Source of the DNA: Deefgea piscis | GTDB lineage: Bacteria > Pseudomonadota > Gammaproteobacteria > Burkholderiales > Chitinibacteraceae | Direction: 5' to 3' | Length of the DNA: 64,000 nt | NCBI RefSeq assembly: GCF_019665785.1 | Contig: NZ_CP081149.1 | Location: 1,054,001-1,118,000 of the forward strand | Shown here: piece after piece, positions 1 to 9,018 of the stretch | Numbering within the stretch: the stretch's first letter is position 1 | How the letters are laid out: each line of letters begins with the position of its first letter | The notes under the pieces: model-generated | What the model was told of the DNA's origin: nothing | The model's database searches: none | Seen by the model: only the letters and a program-made list of their open reading frames with translations | Program-made: the position numbers and the translations under genes

Positions 1-1618
1 TGTAATCCAAGCGTGATGCCGAGCCAATCAGGCCAACCACGGCGGGGCCGGTGTGTAGGCCAATGCCAATCTCAAAATGTTCAATATCGCTTAATTGCTG
101 TTTAAACGCGTCCAGCGCCGCCGACATTTCCAGCGCTGCGGCAACGGCATGCTGTGCATGCTCGGTATCGTTGGCCGGCGCGCCCCAAAAGGCCATGATG
201 GCGTCACCAATAAATTTATCTAGCGTGCCGCCATGCTTAAAAATAATGTCCACTTGCAAGGTAAAGTATTGATTGAGTAGTTGCACTATCGCCGCTGGAT
301 CGTGTTTTTCTGATAGCGAAGTAAAGCCGCGAATATCGGAAAATAACACGGTGATTTCTTTTGATTGAGCTACTTGGCCTAAATCAATATCGCCACTGGC
401 AATCAGTTGCTTAACGACGCGCGCGTCCAAAAATCGAGAAAACAGCGCTACTGCATGTTCACGCGAGTTTTTTTCGGCCCAATACGCGATCAGCGCCGCC
501 AGCCAAAAATAAGCCCAAGCCCACAATAAAGATGAGAACAGCGGTAAATAGTAATTGTGGGTCAATCCCAACCACATCAAGCCGAGCGTTAAACCGCTAG
601 TCAAGATCAAGCCGAGCGCTAAGCGCATGGTGTTGATGCCGCGAGCAAAACCCCACGCGAGTAAGCTGCAAAGTAAGAGTGCGAGTAAGCCATACGGCGC
701 GCGCGGCGATTCGATCAGCCAATCTTGGTATTTCAGGTTGTCGATGGCCGTTGCCAAAATATCCACCCCAGGATAGAGCGGCCCCATCGTGGTTGGGCGT
801 AAATCTTGTAGGCCTGGCGCTGCGGTGCCGATGATCACGATTTTGTCAGTAAATTCATTCATCGAGCGGCCGGAATGCTCGCGATTGGCGGCCTGATAAA
901 GATCGGAATACGAGATATGCTGACGCTGCGTTTGCCAATGAATTCGCATGCGCTCAGCTTGGGGCATTGGCCAATTAAAATCTCGCGCTAAGCGCGCAGG
1001 GAGTGATGGGATGTGCCAGCCGGCAATGTTTTGATACATCGAATAGTGACGGCCAATGCCATCGCTATCGGCATTAAAATTAATGGTGCCACCTTGCCAT
1101 TGCTCGGGATTAAGTACCCATGGCAGTAGTAGTATTGCTTTAGCGTCTTTATCAAATATGGGTTGCGGTAATATACCCAGTTTTTTTGGTAGATCTTTGA
1201 TGGGTGAGGCTTGGCCATCACTTAAAGTGAGGTAGGGAAAATAGACTTTGTTTTCTGCTTGGGCGGCTGCGCGTAATGCTTGGTCATGTTCCGGACGAAA
1301 TACATCGCGCTCATTAAACAATAAATCGAAAACGATGGCTTGCGGTTTTTGGGCTGCGATGTAATGAATCAGTTCAGCATGAATCGAGCGTGGCCAAGGC
1401 CAGCGGCCGGCATCGGCGGCGAGATCTTCGAGACTTTTTTGATCGATATTGACCACGACAATATCGGAATGCGCAGGGCGCGCGTTGGCTAATTGGCGTT
1501 GTAACACATCGCCAAAACGTTGATCGGCGATTTGGCCAAATTGCACGCCAACAAAATCGAGCACAATGAGACTGGCCAACAAGGCCCAGAGTGCGAAATA
1601 CGGATGTTTACGCAGCAT
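1..1618 (-). CDS. CHASE2-domain adenylate/guanylate cyclase (3' end beyond the window)
   Basis: This is a membrane-bound class III nucleotide cyclase. The frame opens at an ATG at 1618 and stays open to base 1, so only the C-terminal end is missing. The N-terminus (MLRKHPYFALWALLASLIV) is a signal anchor, followed by an extracytoplasmic CHASE2 sensor region up to about residue 300. A hydrophobic region of about three membrane helices lies at roughly residues 305-375. The cyclase domain starts near residue 415 with the metal-binding FSDIRGFTSLSEKH and continues to DKFIGDAIMAFWGAP, which holds the second metal Asp. The Lys before IGD favours ATP as substrate, so cAMP is the likelier product, but this is inference. 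It lies downstream of metQ on the same strand but is separated from it by a terminator-like hairpin, so it is probably its own unit. Confidence 0.88.
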   Translation of the reverse strand, partial: MLRKHPYFALWALLASLIVLDFVGVQFGQIADQRFGDVLQRQLANARPAHSDIVVVNIDQKSLEDLAADAGRWPWPRSIHAELIHYIAAQKPQAIVFDLLFNERDVFRPEHDQALRAAAQAENKVYFPYLTLSDGQASPIKDLPKKLGILPQPIFDKDAKAILLLPWVLNPEQWQGGTINFNADSDGIGRHYSMYQNIAGWHIPSLPARLARDFNWPMPQAERMRIHWQTQRQHISYSDLYQAANREHSGRSMNEFTDKIVIIGTAAPGLQDLRPTTMGPLYPGVDILATAIDNLKYQDWLIESPRAPYGLLALLLCSLLAWGFARGINTMRLALGLILTSGLTLGLMWLGLTHNYYLPLFSSLLWAWAYFWLAALIAYWAEKNSREHAVALFSRFLDARVVKQLIASGDIDLGQVAQSKEITVLFSDIRGFTSLSEKHDPAAIVQLLNQYFTLQVDIIFKHGGTLDKFIGDAIMAFWGAPANDTEHAQHAVAAALEMSAALDAFKQQLSDIEHFEIGIGLHTGPAVVGLIGSASRLDY

Positions 1619-1660
1619 AAGGTTGCGATATCACAGTAAGCCTTGGGTTTAAATAATGGA

Positions 1661-1693
1661 AAAAGAGGTAAAGCGTGGCTTTACCTCTTTGTG
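1661..1693 (-). terminator. Rho-independent terminator of metQ
   Basis: A 12-bp inverted repeat, AAAGAGGTAAAG / CTTTACCTCTTT with a 5-base loop, lies just past the metQ stop. On the minus strand it is followed by a short T-rich run. It separates the met operon from the cyclase gene. Confidence 0.75.
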
Positions 1694-1754
1694 GTTTATT
1701 TTAAACAATACCGCCATTGATATCTAGGCACTTTGCCCGATGGCTTAGGGCCAA

Positions 1755-2540
1755 TTAAAACGCTGGAATCACGGCGCCTTGGTATTTTTCTAAAATGAAT
1801 TTCTTGGTTTCTGGGCTATGCAAAGCTGCACCGAGTTTTTTCATTGCCGCACTGTCTTTATTGTCTGGACGCGCCACCAAGATATTGACATACGGTGAGT
1901 CGTTACCTTCGATAATCAAAGCGTCTTTGAGTGGGTTCAATTTTGCTTCAAGTGCGTAGTTGGTGTTGATCAAAGCAACATCAACTTGGCCCAAAATACG
2001 TGGCAAGGTAGCTGCTTCTAACTCACGGATTTTAAGTTTTTTCGGGTTTTGAACGATGTCTTTGCTGGTTGCCAAAATGTTTTTATTGTCTTTGAGCTTG
2101 ATCACACCGGCTTTGTCGAGCAAGAGTAAAGCACGGCCGCCGTTGGTAGCATCATTAGGAATAGCGATGGTCGCGCCATTTTTAAGGTCAGCCAATTTTT
2201 TAACTTTGCTTGAATAAGCGCCAAATGGCTCAACGTGTTCTCCGACCACACTCACCAGATTAGTGCCTTTGCCTTTGTTAAATTCATTCAAGTACGGCTG
2301 ATGTTGAAAGAAATTACCATCAAGGCGTTTCTCGGCCACTTGCACATTAGGCTGTACATAGTCAGTGAAGACTTTAATTTCTAAGTCAACGCCTTGTTTG
2401 GCTAGCGTTGGTTTAACAAACTCGAGAATTTCAGCGTGCGGTACTGCAGTCGCACCAATCGAGAGTTTGTCAGCAGCGTGCGCAGAAAAAGCCAGCGTAG
2501 CAAGGGCAATAGCAGTGAGTGTTTTTTTCATCTTTAGCAT
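1755..2540 (-). CDS. metQ: D-methionine-binding periplasmic protein MetQ
   Basis: This is the substrate-binding component of the MetNIQ importer for L- and D-methionine. The 261-residue length is usual for the NlpA/MetQ family. The N-terminus (KKTLTAIALATLAFSAHAA) is a signal peptide with an AXA-type cleavage site and no lipobox Cys, so the protein is predicted to be soluble in the periplasm rather than a lipoprotein as in E. coli. Family landmarks are GATAVPHAEILEFVKP near the mature N-terminus and DGNFFQHQPYLNEF. It is third in a metN-metI-metQ minus-strand operon, 155 bp after metI. The start could be the ATG at 2540 or the one three codons later at 2531. Confidence 0.93.
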   Translation of the reverse strand: MLKMKKTLTAIALATLAFSAHAADKLSIGATAVPHAEILEFVKPTLAKQGVDLEIKVFTDYVQPNVQVAEKRLDGNFFQHQPYLNEFNKGKGTNLVSVVGEHVEPFGAYSSKVKKLADLKNGATIAIPNDATNGGRALLLLDKAGVIKLKDNKNILATSKDIVQNPKKLKIRELEAATLPRILGQVDVALINTNYALEAKLNPLKDALIIEGNDSPYVNILVARPDNKDSAAMKKLGAALHSPETKKFILEKYQGAVIPAF

Positions 2541-2695
2541 CCAAGCAAAATAATTAAACTTACAAGATAGATTGTGCAGTGTTTAGTTGTGCCGTGGGAT
2601 AAGGGTTTTCCGCTGCGGCACAAGATGAAAATCATTGTAAGTTATTTGCGATGAACTTTATAGAATGGTTTGTTCTTTACTAATTCAAGCGCAGC

Positions 2696-3364
2696 TTATT
2701 TCCGACTAAAATGAATCACTAGGCGATCGCCGATCATTTGTAAAACTTGCACCAAGACCAGAAGCAAGACCACGGTGACGACCATCACATCGGTTTGAAA
2801 GCGTTGATAACCAAAGCGAATCGCCAAATCACCTAAGCCACCGCCACCAATCACACCTGACATTGCGGCATACGACACCAAGGTAATCGCAGTGACGGTC
2901 ACGGCGGCCATCATGCCGGGCATCGCTTCAGGTAGTAAGGCTTTAAACACGATTTGTCGCGTATTGGCGCCCATGGCTTGCGTGGCTTCAATAATGCCGC
3001 GATCCACTTCACGTAAAGCGGTTTCGACCAAGCGCGCAAAAAATGGCGTTGCACCCACCACCAAGGGTGGAATTGCGCCAGCAACCCCAAGTGAAGTGCC
3101 AGTTAGAAGCACGGTAAATGGAATCATAATGATCAATAAGATCACAAATGGGACTGAGCGTAGAATATTGACCAAAAAGGACAATACGCCGTAGACATAA
3201 GGCTGCTCTAATAGCTGGCGCTTAGCGGTTAAAAACAACAATACACCCAGTGGTAAACCCAAAATGAGCGTAAACAACAGCGAGCCACCGAGCATGGATA
3301 AGGTATCTAGCGTGGCGTAGCCAATTTCGCTCCAATCGATATTGCTCATCAATTCATTTAGCAT
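2696..3364 (-). CDS. metI: Methionine ABC transporter permease MetI
   Basis: This is the membrane permease of the methionine importer. At 222 residues it matches the MetI family, with about five hydrophobic segments. The conserved loop that contacts the ATPase is seen as [22 protein letters not shown] at about residues 125-147. The N-terminal [22 protein letters not shown] and the later [25 protein letters not shown] are also family hallmarks. Its start overlaps the end of metN by 7 bp, which suggests translational coupling. It is transcribed metN-metI-metQ. Confidence 0.95.
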   Translation of the reverse strand: MLNELMSNIDWSEIGYATLDTLSMLGGSLLFTLILGLPLGVLLFLTAKRQLLEQPYVYGVLSFLVNILRSVPFVILLIIMIPFTVLLTGTSLGVAGAIPPLVVGATPFFARLVETALREVDRGIIEATQAMGANTRQIVFKALLPEAMPGMMAAVTVTAITLVSYAAMSGVIGGGGLGDLAIRFGYQRFQTDVMVVTVVLLLVLVQVLQMIGDRLVIHFSRK

Positions 3365-4377
3365 GCTCGTAACTCCTCAAAATCAATGCCTTCGGCGGTA
3401 AAGCGCGCTAAGGCGGCGGCAACGCCACTCTCAGCGCCGGTAAATGCGAGGGTCAGTTGACCACACGCAGTACCTTTGATGCGCTCGATGCGGCCGGCCA
3501 AAATTGAAAAATCAATACCAAAATCGCGTGCCATATCGCCAAGTAGCGATTTATACGTTGATTCACCAATGAAAGTCAGTCGAACGATCTTGCCAGGCAC
3601 ATGGGCAAAGTCTTCAAACTGTTTGTTTTCATCAATGTGCTCGCTTTCAAATACAAAGCGGCGAGTGGTTGGGTGTTTGGGGTGTAAAAAGACTTGCGTT
3701 ACTGGTCCCATTTCGACAATTTCACCGCCATCAATCACGGCAACACGATCGCAAACGGTGCGAATCACGTCCATTTCATGCGTGATTAATACAATCGTCA
3801 GATTGAGCTTTTGATTGATTTCTAATAAGAGCTGCAACACCGATTGCGTGGTTTGCGGATCCAGTGCACTGGTGGCTTCGTCACAAAGCAATAACTTAGG
3901 ATTATTAGCCAGCGCGCGGGCAATACCGACGCGTTGTTTTTGGCCACCAGAGAGCTGGGCTGGATATTTGTCGGCGTGTTCACTTAAGCCAACTAAATCG
4001 AGTAATTCGGCAACGCGCTGCCCGATTTGGGTTTTATTGAGCCGACCAGCCACTTGCAATGGAAAGGCAATATTGTTGGCAACGGTTTTGGCTGACAGCA
4101 AATTGAAATGCTGGAAAATCATGCCAATTTTCTGTCGCTCTAAACGCAGTTCTGCTGTTGAGAGCGTGGTGAGGTCGATGTCATCGAGCAAAACAGTGCC
4201 ACCGCTAGGACGCTCGAGTAAATTGATCAAACGAATCAGTGTGGATTTACCGGCACCAGAGTGACCAATCACCCCAAAAATTTCGCCAGCCTCAATATTG
4301 AGATCAATGCGCTTGAGGGCAGGAATGTCTTTGCCGTCGACACGATAAGATTTACTTAAGTTTTTTAACTGGATCAT
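3358..4377 (-). CDS. metN: Methionine ABC transporter ATP-binding protein MetN
   Basis: This is the ATPase that powers the MetI/MetQ methionine importer. The 339 residues include Walker A (GHSGAGKST, near residue 38), the Q-loop (MIFQHFNLL), the ABC signature ([15 protein letters not shown]) and Walker B ([12 protein letters not shown]). The last ~80 residues form the NIL regulatory domain that senses methionine in this family. It is the first gene of the operon, with its ATG at 4377. The upstream region (4378-4548) shows no SAM riboswitch that I can recognise. It holds a 14-bp palindrome, GCGCAA-TG-TTGCGC, at 4460-4473 that could be an operator. Confidence 0.95.
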   Translation of the reverse strand: MIQLKNLSKSYRVDGKDIPALKRIDLNIEAGEIFGVIGHSGAGKSTLIRLINLLERPSGGTVLLDDIDLTTLSTAELRLERQKIGMIFQHFNLLSAKTVANNIAFPLQVAGRLNKTQIGQRVAELLDLVGLSEHADKYPAQLSGGQKQRVGIARALANNPKLLLCDEATSALDPQTTQSVLQLLLEINQKLNLTIVLITHEMDVIRTVCDRVAVIDGGEIVEMGPVTQVFLHPKHPTTRRFVFESEHIDENKQFEDFAHVPGKIVRLTFIGESTYKSLLGDMARDFGIDFSILAGRIERIKGTACGQLTLAFTGAESGVAAALARFTAEGIDFEELRAC

Positions 4378-4513
4378 GGCTAACCTATTGGCCGCTGAAC
4401 TGACTGGCGTAGTATTTAATCCGTCGATTCAATACGGCAAGGTAAATGTGTGAACTTAAGCGCAATGTTGCGCGTCATTACGCGGGGGAAATAAAATCCG
4501 CGCTAGAAAAAAC

Positions 4514-4541
4514 AAAACCCACTGACAAGTCAGTGGGTTTT
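4514..4541 (-). terminator. Terminator after the promoter-distal tRNA-Ser
   Basis: A 13-bp perfect stem (AAAACCCACTGAC / GTCAGTGGGTTTT, 2-base loop) sits directly 3' of the tRNA gene at 4549. On the minus strand it is followed by a T-rich run. The symmetrical A/T flanks mean it may act in both directions. Confidence 0.8.
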
Positions 4542-4548
4542 AAATTTT

Positions 4549-4638
4549 TGGCGGAAGCGCAGAGATTCGAACTCTGGGAGGACTCACATCCTCGACGGTT
4601 TTCAAGACCGCTGCCTTAAACCACTCAGCCACGCTTCC
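4549..4638 (-). tRNA. tRNA-Ser(UGA), copy 1
   Basis: Read on the minus strand the gene folds as a class II tRNA. The acceptor stem is GGAAGCG / CGCTTCC with discriminator G and an encoded CCA (4549-4551). The anticodon stem-loop CGGT-CTTGAAA-ACCG gives anticodon UGA. There is a long variable arm, and the T-loop is TTCGAAT. It reads UCN serine codons, especially UCA. It is identical to the copy at 4704-4793. Confidence 0.96.
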
Positions 4639-4660
4639 GTACTTTATTTTGTATCTGAAT

Positions 4661-4685
4661 AAAAAAGCCCCGACAGCGTCAGAGC
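4661..4685 (-). terminator. Terminator between the two tRNA-Ser genes
   Basis: On the minus strand, GCTCTGAC-GCT-GTCGGGGC is followed by six T residues. It lies just 3' of the tRNA gene at 4704-4793, so the two tRNA genes may be independently terminated transcripts rather than one processed precursor. Confidence 0.7.
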
Positions 4686-4703
4686 TTAATTATTGTGTTC
4701 ATT

Positions 4704-4793
4704 TGGCGGAAGCGCAGAGATTCGAACTCTGGGAGGACTCACATCCTCGACGGTTTTCAAGACCGCTGCCTTAAACCACTCAGCCACGCTTCC
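4704..4793 (-). tRNA. tRNA-Ser(UGA), copy 2
   Basis: This is a second, identical tRNA-Ser(UGA) with the same acceptor stem, long variable arm and encoded CCA (4704-4706). The two copies lie head to tail, 65 bp apart. That spacer differs from the sequence downstream of copy 1, so the duplicated unit is essentially the tRNA itself. Confidence 0.96.
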
Positions 4794-4858
4794 GTTCTTG
4801 AACAGGTGCGCATCATAGCAAGCATTTGGCTGTTTGTCTCGCTTTTTTTTAAAATTTT

Positions 4859-6373
4859 TTATAATTTTTCTAAAACAGCGAAATTTGCCAAGGATGCGCT
4901 GGCGGTGTGTTCAATCACTGGCGTGAGTCGAATGCGATAGCTTTTGCCTTGTGCGGCTAAACGAAACTCACGGTTATCGGCAAAAAATGCTTGGGGTATC
5001 ACTAAAAACCGAGCCTGCTGGAGAGCGGCGTTTTCTGGTGAGTAAATCCCTAAAAAGCTGCGATTACCCAGTAGTGGTGTCAGTTCCACCACAATGGGGG
5101 TTTGCGAAATGGTTTCAATTCCAGCATTGACTTGTCCGTCGCGTTTTTTGGTGAGGCGTCTAACGATGCCGATGGATACTGCATTTCGGCCGATGCCATC
5201 GAGTCCGACAATTTCACCCACCTGCAATTGATCATCACGGCTGGTTTGATAGTTGATGCCGATGCCGGTGCTACTTTCATTGTCTAATGTCCAGCTGGCG
5301 GTTTCTGATGGATTGGCTTCACCGCTTAAGCGAGCAATCACATCATCTAAGCCACGAGTTACTTGAATTGATTTTTGGCTTATATGGCGCTCAGCTTTGC
5401 GTACAGGGGTGGGGGTGTCGCGTGACCATAAATTGATTAAATTCTGCATTAAATCTAAATTAGCCACTTGTACTGATTCAATGGGTAAACCTAACTCAAT
5501 TGGATCGATGCCTTGCTGTAATTTTTCAATGGTATCTTTAATGTGCAGTGTGAGGGTTTCTGTAAACCAATAGCGCCAATTTTCACCGACCATATCGCGG
5601 CGCAGTCGTTTTGGAGGCGTTGAGCCAGCAATGTTAATGGCAAATAGCTGACGATTGGGTTTGATTTGTACTTCCAGATCGACACGACTCGCCCAACGCT
5701 TGAGCCACTGAATGATCAATTCAATCTGTGCCGATTGTAGTTTTTCGGGCACGGCAAGCGATAGCATTAAGAGTTGAATGAACTCTCGACGAATATCGGT
5801 AATTTCTGCATTGGGGTAGGGTTGCAATGGTTGAGTTGCAAAGCCTTTTTGCTCAGCAAATAAGTAGAGGCGATTCAAATTGCGCCAAGTTCGACTATCT
5901 AATTCTAGATAACGCAAATAAGACCAGCGCGCTTGCTCGGCAAAATACATTAAGCCACGCAAGGTAAACAACGGTAGATCTTTTTCGAGGCCGCGTGGAA
6001 GGCTGGCGCTGGCTTGTTTAATACAGAGGCGATAACCGTCGCCCATTTCATTCCAAAAAGCGAGCAAACTTGGCAATACCTGACTAGGGCTAGCATCGTC
6101 GTCGAGGAGTTTGCCTTGGTAAATGGCGACTAAATGATTTTGTAGCGTACGCGCTTTTTCATCTAAATATGGAATGGTTTTAAAACGTTCTTTGATATTG
6201 GTGCGTGGATTGCTATTAATTTGTTGTAATGCTTTGATGATTTCAATTTGAGCTTGCAATATGTCACTTTCGGGCAATTCATTCATCATAACGGTAGCAG
6301 ACTTTAGGTCATAAACCCCTTCGTTTTTATTTTTTCCGAGCAAGGCGTTAATGAGGCTTTTAAAATCGAACAT
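4859..6373 (-). CDS. Conserved hypothetical protein, possible PilZ-like C-terminal domain
   Basis: I do not recognise a defined family with certainty. The 504-residue protein has no signal peptide and no membrane segment. Residues 1-300 are mainly helical, with aromatic-rich stretches such as ARWSYLRYLELDSRTW. After about residue 365 the sequence becomes beta-rich: LQVGEIVGLDGIGRNAVSIGIVRRL is followed by VNAGIETISQTPIVVEL. The pattern GEIVGL...IGIVRRL...GIE resembles PilZ-type beta barrels of betaproteobacterial proteins, which would suggest cyclic-di-GMP binding, but no clear RxxxR motif precedes it. It is a monocistronic minus-strand gene between the tRNA genes and the divergent ybiT. Confidence 0.7.
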   Translation of the reverse strand: MFDFKSLINALLGKNKNEGVYDLKSATVMMNELPESDILQAQIEIIKALQQINSNPRTNIKERFKTIPYLDEKARTLQNHLVAIYQGKLLDDDASPSQVLPSLLAFWNEMGDGYRLCIKQASASLPRGLEKDLPLFTLRGLMYFAEQARWSYLRYLELDSRTWRNLNRLYLFAEQKGFATQPLQPYPNAEITDIRREFIQLLMLSLAVPEKLQSAQIELIIQWLKRWASRVDLEVQIKPNRQLFAINIAGSTPPKRLRRDMVGENWRYWFTETLTLHIKDTIEKLQQGIDPIELGLPIESVQVANLDLMQNLINLWSRDTPTPVRKAERHISQKSIQVTRGLDDVIARLSGEANPSETASWTLDNESSTGIGINYQTSRDDQLQVGEIVGLDGIGRNAVSIGIVRRLTKKRDGQVNAGIETISQTPIVVELTPLLGNRSFLGIYSPENAALQQARFLVIPQAFFADNREFRLAAQGKSYRIRLTPVIEHTASASLANFAVLEKL

Positions 6374-6549
6374 GATAGGCTTCCGGGCTAATTTAGCTAT
6401 TTTTGATTTTTTACGTCAGTAAAGGTAAACTTTTTTGATCGATTTACGCAAGCACAGTGAAATACAAGTGCTTGTATTTGTAACTATTTTGTGGGGACGG
6501 CAGTAAAAAGCGTCCCTTTTTGCTGGGTCGATTCGACGGTCATCTTAGT

Positions 6550-6568
6550 TTTTAGCATTGTGCTAAAA
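6550..6568. promoter_or_regulatory. Palindrome in the ybiT upstream region
   Basis: TTTTAGCA-TTG-TGCTAAAA is a perfect 8-bp inverted repeat about 100 bp before the ybiT start. It contains a TAAAAT element that could be a -10 box. It could be an operator or a leader hairpin. Nothing else notable was seen in the 295-bp gap 6374-6668. Confidence 0.35.
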
Positions 6569-6668
6569 TATACTGTTTAGAGCCTTGGGCGGTTTTCTTA
6601 CTCAAGCGCGACTCTCACATCTTACACCTTGCTGGCATAGTTATGTTGGCGAGAAAGCGTAAAAGACA

Positions 6669-8276
6669 ATGATTAGTTCGAATGGCATCACCATGCAGTT
6701 TGGCGCTAAGCCACTGTTTGAAAAGGTATCTGTTAAATTTGGCGATGGAAATCGCTACGGTCTGATTGGCGCCAATGGCTGCGGTAAATCGACCTTTATG
6801 AAAATCCTCGGTGGCGACTTAGAGCCGACCGCAGGTAATGTGGCGCTCGATCCGGGTGTTCGTTTAGGTAAGTTAAAGCAAGATCAGTTTGCTTTTGAAG
6901 ATCAGCGCGTTATCGACGTGGTGATGCAAGGCCATGGCGAGTTGTGGGCGGCGATCCATCAGCGTGACGCAATTTACGCCAATCTTGAAGCGACTGAAGA
7001 TGACTATATGCTCGCGGCTGAGCTGGAAGGCAAAGTAGCTGAGTACGACGGCTACACTGCTGAAGCGCGCGCAGGTGCGTTGTTGATGGGAGCAGGGATT
7101 CCAATTGAATTGCACAACGGCCCGATGTCGGACGTGGCGCCGGGTTGGAAATTGCGCGTCTTGCTGGCGCAAGCTTTGTTCTCAAATCCGGATGTGTTGC
7201 TGCTCGATGAGCCGACCAATAACTTGGATATTCACACCATTCAATGGTTGGAAGACACGCTCAATCAGCGTGATTCAACGATGATTATTATTTCCCATGA
7301 TCGTCACTTCTTGAACCAAGTGTGTACGCATATTGCCGACGTTGATTATGGTGAAATCCGTATTTATCCGGGTACGTACGACGATTACATGTTGGCGTCT
7401 ACCCAAGCGCGTGAACGCACGTTGACGGATAACAGCAAGGCCAAAGAGCGCGTTGCTGAGTTGCAAGCGTTTGCACAGCGTTTTGCTGCGAATAAATCAA
7501 AAAGCCGTCAAGCGACGAGTCGTTTGAAACTGGCTGACAAAATTAAAGACGGTATGGTGGAAGTGAAGCCGTCGAGCCGTCAAAATCCGTATATTCGTTT
7601 TGACGTTGACGACAAGCAAAAGCTGCACCGCCAAGCATTTGAGTTGACTAATTTGTCGAAGTCATTCGACAAACCGCTAATCCAAAGTTTGAATTTGATC
7701 TTTGAGGCGGGCAATAAACTCGCTGTCATTGGTGGTAACGGTGTGGGTAAATCAACGTTGATGAAAATGTTGGTTGGCGCATTGAAGCCTGATGCCGGTT
7801 CAGTGAAATGGGCCGAAAAAGCGGACGTTGGCTATTTTGCTCAGGATCACGAAGAAGACTTCGCTGAAGACATGACGTTGTTTGACTGGATGCGCCAATG
7901 GGCTGAAACCGGCGTTGAAGAGCAAGTGATTCGCGGGATTTTGGGTCGCTTGTTATTTAGTGGCGACGATGTGAAAAAATCAGTCAAAGTTTTATCGGGT
8001 GGTGAAAAAGGCCGCATGTTGTACGGCAAACTGATTTTACAAACGCCGAATGTATTGGTAATGGACGAACCAACCAATCATATGGATATGGAATCAATTG
8101 AATCGCTCAATATGGCTTTGGACTTGTATAAAGGCACCTTGATTTTCGTTTCGCATGACCGTGTATTTGTATCGTCACTGGCAACGCAAATTTTGGAACT
8201 CAATGGTGATGGCACCTTCAATCACTTCTTGGGTGGCTATGAAGAATACTTAGAAAGCCGCGGCTTAGCGACTTAA
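6669..8276 (+). CDS. ybiT: ABC-F family ATPase YbiT
   Basis: This is a soluble tandem-ABC protein of the ABC-F family, whose members bind ribosomes and relieve stalling or regulate early elongation. At 535 residues it is close to E. coli YbiT and similar along its whole length. The N-terminus [21 protein letters not shown] is followed by Walker [10 protein letters not shown] (about residue 36) and Walker [13 protein letters not shown] charged linker follows (about residues 240-310), then a second Walker [10 protein letters not shown], the signature [14 protein letters not shown] and [11 protein letters not shown]. There are no membrane segments. The first domain has the degenerate [14 protein letters not shown] signature typical of YbiT. 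It is monocistronic and ends in a strong terminator. Confidence 0.95.
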   Translation: MISSNGITMQFGAKPLFEKVSVKFGDGNRYGLIGANGCGKSTFMKILGGDLEPTAGNVALDPGVRLGKLKQDQFAFEDQRVIDVVMQGHGELWAAIHQRDAIYANLEATEDDYMLAAELEGKVAEYDGYTAEARAGALLMGAGIPIELHNGPMSDVAPGWKLRVLLAQALFSNPDVLLLDEPTNNLDIHTIQWLEDTLNQRDSTMIIISHDRHFLNQVCTHIADVDYGEIRIYPGTYDDYMLASTQARERTLTDNSKAKERVAELQAFAQRFAANKSKSRQATSRLKLADKIKDGMVEVKPSSRQNPYIRFDVDDKQKLHRQAFELTNLSKSFDKPLIQSLNLIFEAGNKLAVIGGNGVGKSTLMKMLVGALKPDAGSVKWAEKADVGYFAQDHEEDFAEDMTLFDWMRQWAETGVEEQVIRGILGRLLFSGDDVKKSVKVLSGGEKGRMLYGKLILQTPNVLVMDEPTNHMDMESIESLNMALDLYKGTLIFVSHDRVFVSSLATQILELNGDGTFNHFLGGYEEYLESRGLAT

Positions 8277-8290
8277 GTGTTTTAGCTGGA

Positions 8291-8328
8291 AAGCCCGATG
8301 CTCTGTGGAGTCATCGGGCTTTTTTTTG
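8291..8328 (+). terminator. Terminator of ybiT
   Basis: AGCCCGATG / CATCGGGCT with an 11-base loop is followed by eight T residues, 15 bp after the ybiT stop codon. Confidence 0.9.
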
Positions 8329-8385
8329 TTCTGAATGATCTGTTGTTTTGGCGAGGGTCATTATAAAGATCCACATCGCAGGCAT

Positions 8386-8417
8386 AAAAAAAACGAACCC
8401 ATAGGTTCGTTTTTTTT
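8386..8417 (-). terminator. Bidirectional terminator downstream of infA
   Basis: AAAAAAAACGAACCC-ATA-GGTTCGTTTTTTTT is a self-complementary terminator lying 64 bp past the infA stop. It is flanked by A and T runs on both sides, so it can serve infA and any readthrough from ybiT. Confidence 0.85.
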
Positions 8418-8480
8418 AATGACGTATTATCCTGCAGCACTTGTTTGATAAGTGCTGGAGCAATATACCTCGCCGATTAA

Positions 8481-8744
8481 TTAACGACGGCGGAATTGGT
8501 TATTGCGTGCAGGAGCAGGGCGATCATCTTTATGGCGGAAGCTCACGCGGCCTTTGGTTAAATCATAAGGCGACATTTCAACCGTTACACGGTCACCCGC
8601 GATAATGCGGATGTGGTTTTTACGGATTTTGCCTGAGGCATAGGCCGTGATTTCGATACCATTTGTCAGGGTGACACGAAAGCGAGTGTCCGGGTAAACC
8701 TCGGCCACTACACCTTCCATTTCTACAACGTCTTCTTTTGACAT
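8481..8744 (-). CDS. infA: Translation initiation factor IF-1 (long form)
   Basis: This is the small OB-fold factor that binds the 30S A site with IF-2 and IF-3. Residues 1-72 match IF-1: [24 protein letters not shown], then [20 protein letters not shown]. An Arg-rich tail of about 15 residues ([12 protein letters not shown]) extends past the usual 72-residue length. Many betaproteobacteria carry such an extra infA copy away from the ribosomal protein operon, and this copy likewise has no ribosomal neighbours. The gap 8745-9018 upstream contains a GC-rich palindrome at 8826-8842 (CTCCCGCA-A-TGCGGGAG). Confidence 0.93.
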   Translation of the reverse strand: MSKEDVVEMEGVVAEVYPDTRFRVTLTNGIEITAYASGKIRKNHIRIIAGDRVTVEMSPYDLTKGRVSFRHKDDRPAPARNNQFRRR

Positions 8745-9018
8745 TTACTTTTCCAGTTCTTGCACATAAGCAATTGAATACGGAGCCTGCCGCTGCAATA
8801 CCTATCAAAGGTCGCTGTCGGCAGTCTCCCGCAATGCGGGAGTGTGATCTATGCGGGAATAGCCGAACTTGCGAACGATCAGATGCCGGACATAGGCTAA
8901 TTTGTAGCAAATAAAGGCGTTAGCAACTTATTTGCCTGCGTGTTACGGCCAATCTACAGAAGGGCGGTTCACGAACAGCCCTACACTATACAGGTATTTT
9001 GCCTGCTGCAACAGCCGA

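Noticed and set aside
51..272. Small plus-strand frames inside the CHASE2 cyclase gene
   Set aside because: The minus-strand cyclase frame is open throughout with clear family motifs; these are shadows.
4378..4548. SAM riboswitch or MetJ box upstream of metN
   Set aside because: I found no SAM-I-like stem arrangement and no repeated AGACGTCT-type boxes; only a short 14-bp palindrome is seen.
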